DNA from: DATJPD01 sp036394195 | GTDB lineage: Bacteria; Pseudomonadota; Alphaproteobacteria; CACIAM-22H2 | Direction: 5' to 3' | Assembly (NCBI GenBank): GCA_036394195.1 | Contig: DASWFO010000166.1 | Span: 1-17,889, forward strand | Length of the DNA stretch: 17,889 nucleotides | Part shown: piece by piece, positions 15,854 through 17,889 of the stretch | Position numbering within the stretch: the first letter of the stretch is position 1 | Layout of the letters: each line of letters opens with the position of its first letter | Program-made: the position numbers and the translations under genes | Notes under the pieces: generated by a model | Databases searched by the model: none | What the model was told of the DNA's origin: nothing | What the model saw: only the letters and a program-made list of their open reading frames with translations

Positions 15854-17458
15854 ATGAGCACGCGTCTTACCGTCTTGGTCCTCGCCTTCGGAGCCGCGCT
15901 CCTGTGGCACGCGCCGGCCCGCGCGGAGCAGACCCTGCGCATCGCCATGACCGCGTCCGACATACCGACCACGACCGGTCTGCCGAACAATGGGTTTGAG
16001 GGGATGCGCTTCCTCGGCTACCCGATCTTCGAGGGGCTGGTCCTCTGGGACCTCTCCCGCGCCGACAAGCTGGCCGGTTTGCGACCAGGCCTTGCCGAGA
16101 GCTGGGAGCAGACGCCCGACGACAAGAACGTGTGGATTTTCCATCTCCGGAAGGGCGTGAAGTTCCACGACGGGACCGAATTCAACGCCGATGCGGTGAT
16201 CTGGAACATCGACCGCTACTTCAAGAGCGACAGTCCGCAGTTCGAGGCGAACGCGTCCGGCATCACGCGGTCGCGAGTCCCGCTGCTCGCCACCTGGCGC
16301 AAGATCGACGACGCGACGGTCGAGCTCACCACCACCAAGCCCGCGTCGTACTTCCCGACGATGGTGGTTTATCTGCTCTTCACCTCGCCGGCCTCCTTCG
16401 AGAAGGCAGGGCGAGACTGGGGCAAGGTCGCGACGCTGCCGGCAGCGGGCACGGGGCCATTCCGAATCTCGAAGGTGGTGCCGCACCAATCGGTCGGGTT
16501 GTCGCGCTGGGACGGCTACTGGGATATGAGTCGGAGGGCGAAGGTCGATTCGGTGCTGCTGATGCCGGTCCCCGAGGCGAACACGCGCCTTGCCGCGCTG
16601 CGCTCGGGCCAAGTCGATTGGATCGAGGTGCCGCCGCCCGACGGCATCGCCTCGCTGAGGGCCGCGGGGTTCAACATCGTCACCAACTCCTATCCGCATG
16701 TCTGGCCGTGGTTCTACAACATGGGCGCGACGAATAGTCCGTTCAAAGACGTGCGCGTCAGGCAGGCGCTCAATTATTGCGTCGACCGCGGCGCCCTCGT
16801 GGAGCTGCTAAACGGCACGGCGGAGCCGGCGCTCGGCTGGCTGAACCCGAAGGACCCGAACTTCGGGAACCCGGCAAACCGGTACGGCTTCGATCCGGCG
16901 AAGGGGAAGGCGCTGCTCGCCGAGGTCGGCTACACGCCGGAGAAGCCGCTCTCGTTCAAGGTGATGATCTCCACGTCCGGCTCCGGCCAGATGCTGCCGC
17001 TGCCGATGAACGAGCTGCTGCAGACCAACCTGCAGCAAGCCTGCGGCGTCAATGTCTCGTTCGATGTGGTCGAGTGGCAGCTGCTGCTGAACGCCGGCCG
17101 CCTGACGGCGGACAACCCCGCCCTCAAGGGTGCAATGGCGCTCAACGTGAGCTCGCCGTCGACGGATGTCGGCCAGATGGCCCGTTATTTCGCCGCCGCG
17201 AATTTCTCACCCGCCGGGTCGAATTTCGAGCAGTGGAAGGACGACAAGTTCGAGGCGGCGCTGGCCACTCTGTCGGAAGCCACCGATCCGGGGACGATCG
17301 AGGCGTCGTTTCGGACCGCGCATGAGCGGCTCGTCGACAATCCACCCTGGCTCTTCATCGTCCACGATCTCAACCCGCGGGCGATGAGCAAAAAGGTACA
17401 GGGTTTCGTGTCCGCGCAATCCTGGTTCACCGACCTGACCCTGGTCAGCATGCAGTAG
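15854..17458 (+). CDS. ABC transporter family-5 substrate-binding protein (SBP3)
   Basis: This 534-residue dipeptide-type periplasmic binding protein is the third paralogue in the window. It begins at ATG 15854 with ACGGAGCTTTC upstream. Earlier in-frame codons would overlap the DppD-type gene. The signal peptide is residues 1-24 (LTVLVLAFGAALL core, ARA-EQ cleavage). The mature start LRIAMTASDIPTTTG, the segment FLGYPIFEGLVLWDLS, the HDGTEFNADAVIWNIDR signature and STSGSGQM (373-380) align with SBP1 and SBP2. The C-terminus (SAQSWFTDLTLVSMQ) matches SBP1 (QAQSWFQDLTHVSIQ), so the protein is complete. It is the only SBP in the same operon as the ATPases and is therefore the primary partner of this transporter. 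Directly after its stop codon begins the interior of another gene, which is abnormal. Confidence 0.95.
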   Translation: MSTRLTVLVLAFGAALLWHAPARAEQTLRIAMTASDIPTTTGLPNNGFEGMRFLGYPIFEGLVLWDLSRADKLAGLRPGLAESWEQTPDDKNVWIFHLRKGVKFHDGTEFNADAVIWNIDRYFKSDSPQFEANASGITRSRVPLLATWRKIDDATVELTTTKPASYFPTMVVYLLFTSPASFEKAGRDWGKVATLPAAGTGPFRISKVVPHQSVGLSRWDGYWDMSRRAKVDSVLLMPVPEANTRLAALRSGQVDWIEVPPPDGIASLRAAGFNIVTNSYPHVWPWFYNMGATNSPFKDVRVRQALNYCVDRGALVELLNGTAEPALGWLNPKDPNFGNPANRYGFDPAKGKALLAEVGYTPEKPLSFKVMISTSGSGQMLPLPMNELLQTNLQQACGVNVSFDVVEWQLLLNAGRLTADNPALKGAMALNVSSPSTDVGQMARYFAAANFSPAGSNFEQWKDDKFEAALATLSEATDPGTIEASFRTAHERLVDNPPWLFIVHDLNPRAMSKKVQGFVSAQSWFTDLTLVSMQ

Positions 17459-17460
17459 CG

Positions 17461-17736
17461 GCCGAACTGCGGGCAGGCGAAATCTTCCGCTCCGAGGCTC
17501 ATGCCCGCAGCCTCGAACTGATCGTTGAAAGCAAAGGCGAGGCGTTCTATCGCGGCGTGCTCGCGGAGAAAATCGCGGCCTTTGCCACCGCGCATGGCGG
17601 GGCCATGACGATGGACGATCTCGCGGCCCATGAAGTGGACTGGTCCGGGACCATCACCCAGCGCTTCTCCGGCAGCGTCGTCCACGAGCTGCCGCCGAAC
17701 GGCCAGAGCATCGCGACGCTGATGGCGCTCGGCATG
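17461..17736 (+). pseudogene. Internal fragment of gamma-glutamyltransferase family gene
   Basis: The frame beginning at GCC 17461 encodes about 92 residues from the middle of a gamma-glutamyltransferase-like protein. Family blocks are visible: RAGEIFRSEAHARSLELI, GEAFYRGVLAEKIA, HGGAMTMDDLAAHEVDWSG, and HELPPNGQSIATLMALGM ending at 17736. In whole proteins this block lies roughly between residues 170 and 280, ahead of the autocleavage threonine. So the fragment lacks the N-terminus, the nucleophile and the small subunit. No ribosome-binding site or early start codon is present; the frame opens only two bases after the SBP3 stop region. GGT normally cleaves gamma-glutamyl bonds of peptides such as glutathione. 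At its 3' side the frame continues without interruption into an MlrC-like segment. It is a gene remnant, or an assembly artefact. Confidence 0.85.
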
Positions 17737-17889
17737 CACTGTCATCTGACCACGGCGATGCGCGAGAGCGCGGATGTGCTGATCTGCTACAAGGAATTTC
17801 CGCACACTGATTTCGTCGAACGGGCGGAGGAGCTGGTCGAGATCGTCGCAGCCACGGCTGAGGGGCGGGTGAGGCCCCGCATGTCCGTC
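17737..17889 (+). pseudogene. MlrC/M81 metallopeptidase-like segment fused to the fragment, runs off window
   Basis: Directly after the GGT-like residues ALGM the same frame reads HCHLTTAMRESADVL, CYKEFPHTDFVERAEELV and EGRVRPRMSV. These match the middle of MlrC (M81) family metallopeptidases, enzymes first known for cleaving linearised microcystin and often encoded beside dipeptide-type transporters. In that family the segment reads D-L-H-x-H-L-T and then Y-P-H-x-D. The first two histidines and the later histidine (22 residues after the first) are kept, but the metal-binding aspartate position is Gly (codon 17731-17733). The N-terminal half of the enzyme is missing. The open frame reaches the window's end, so the C-terminal half may continue. 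Whether it is translated is unknown. Confidence 0.8.

Overview
The window looks like an accessory, nutrient-scavenging stretch of an alphaproteobacterial chromosome. It is clearly GC-rich, uses GTG starts with 4-base stop/start overlaps, carries GTCATGCCCG-type palindromic intergenic repeats, and holds several paralogues of family-5 (dipeptide-type) transporter genes with amidase-signature enzymes. That combination is typical of Rhizobiales/Rhodospirillales-like bacteria, but no marker in the window fixes the genus. I see no rRNA, tRNA, CRISPR array, insertion sequence or phage gene.

Left part (1-3600): an unrecognised 332-residue protein, a secreted SCO1/SenC copper protein and an exported TPR protein, all on the + strand, separated by palindromic repeats. 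A long imperfect palindrome at 3523-3598 closes this part and lies between convergent genes.

Central and right part (3600-17460): a peptide/amide uptake-and-hydrolysis locus made of four transcription units. (i) A - strand unit has amidase, amidase, then substrate-binding protein (SBP1). (ii) SBP2 is on the + strand, divergent from unit i. (iii) A - strand unit has a GatC/AtzG-like small protein, an amidase, then DppB- and DppC-type permeases, with a YpeA-like acetyltransferase upstream. (iv) A divergent + strand unit has DppF- and DppD-type ATPases, then SBP3. There is one permease pair and one ATPase pair but three homologous SBPs, so the SBPs may share one membrane complex. With three amidases and remnants of a gamma-glutamyltransferase and an MlrC-type peptidase, the simplest reading is import of small peptides or amides followed by cytoplasmic C-N bond cleavage. 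The true substrate is not visible.

Right edge (17459-17889): immediately after the SBP3 stop lies the middle of a gamma-glutamyltransferase gene. It is joined in frame to the middle of an MlrC (M81) metallopeptidase gene, without the beginning of either.

The two most striking observations are this chimera and the second amidase. That amidase has lost exactly the 24 residues separating the cis-serine from the nucleophilic serine, so that one Gly-Gly-Ser now stands where the family has two. Both look like in-frame deletions at short repeats. They should be checked against reads before being treated as biology.
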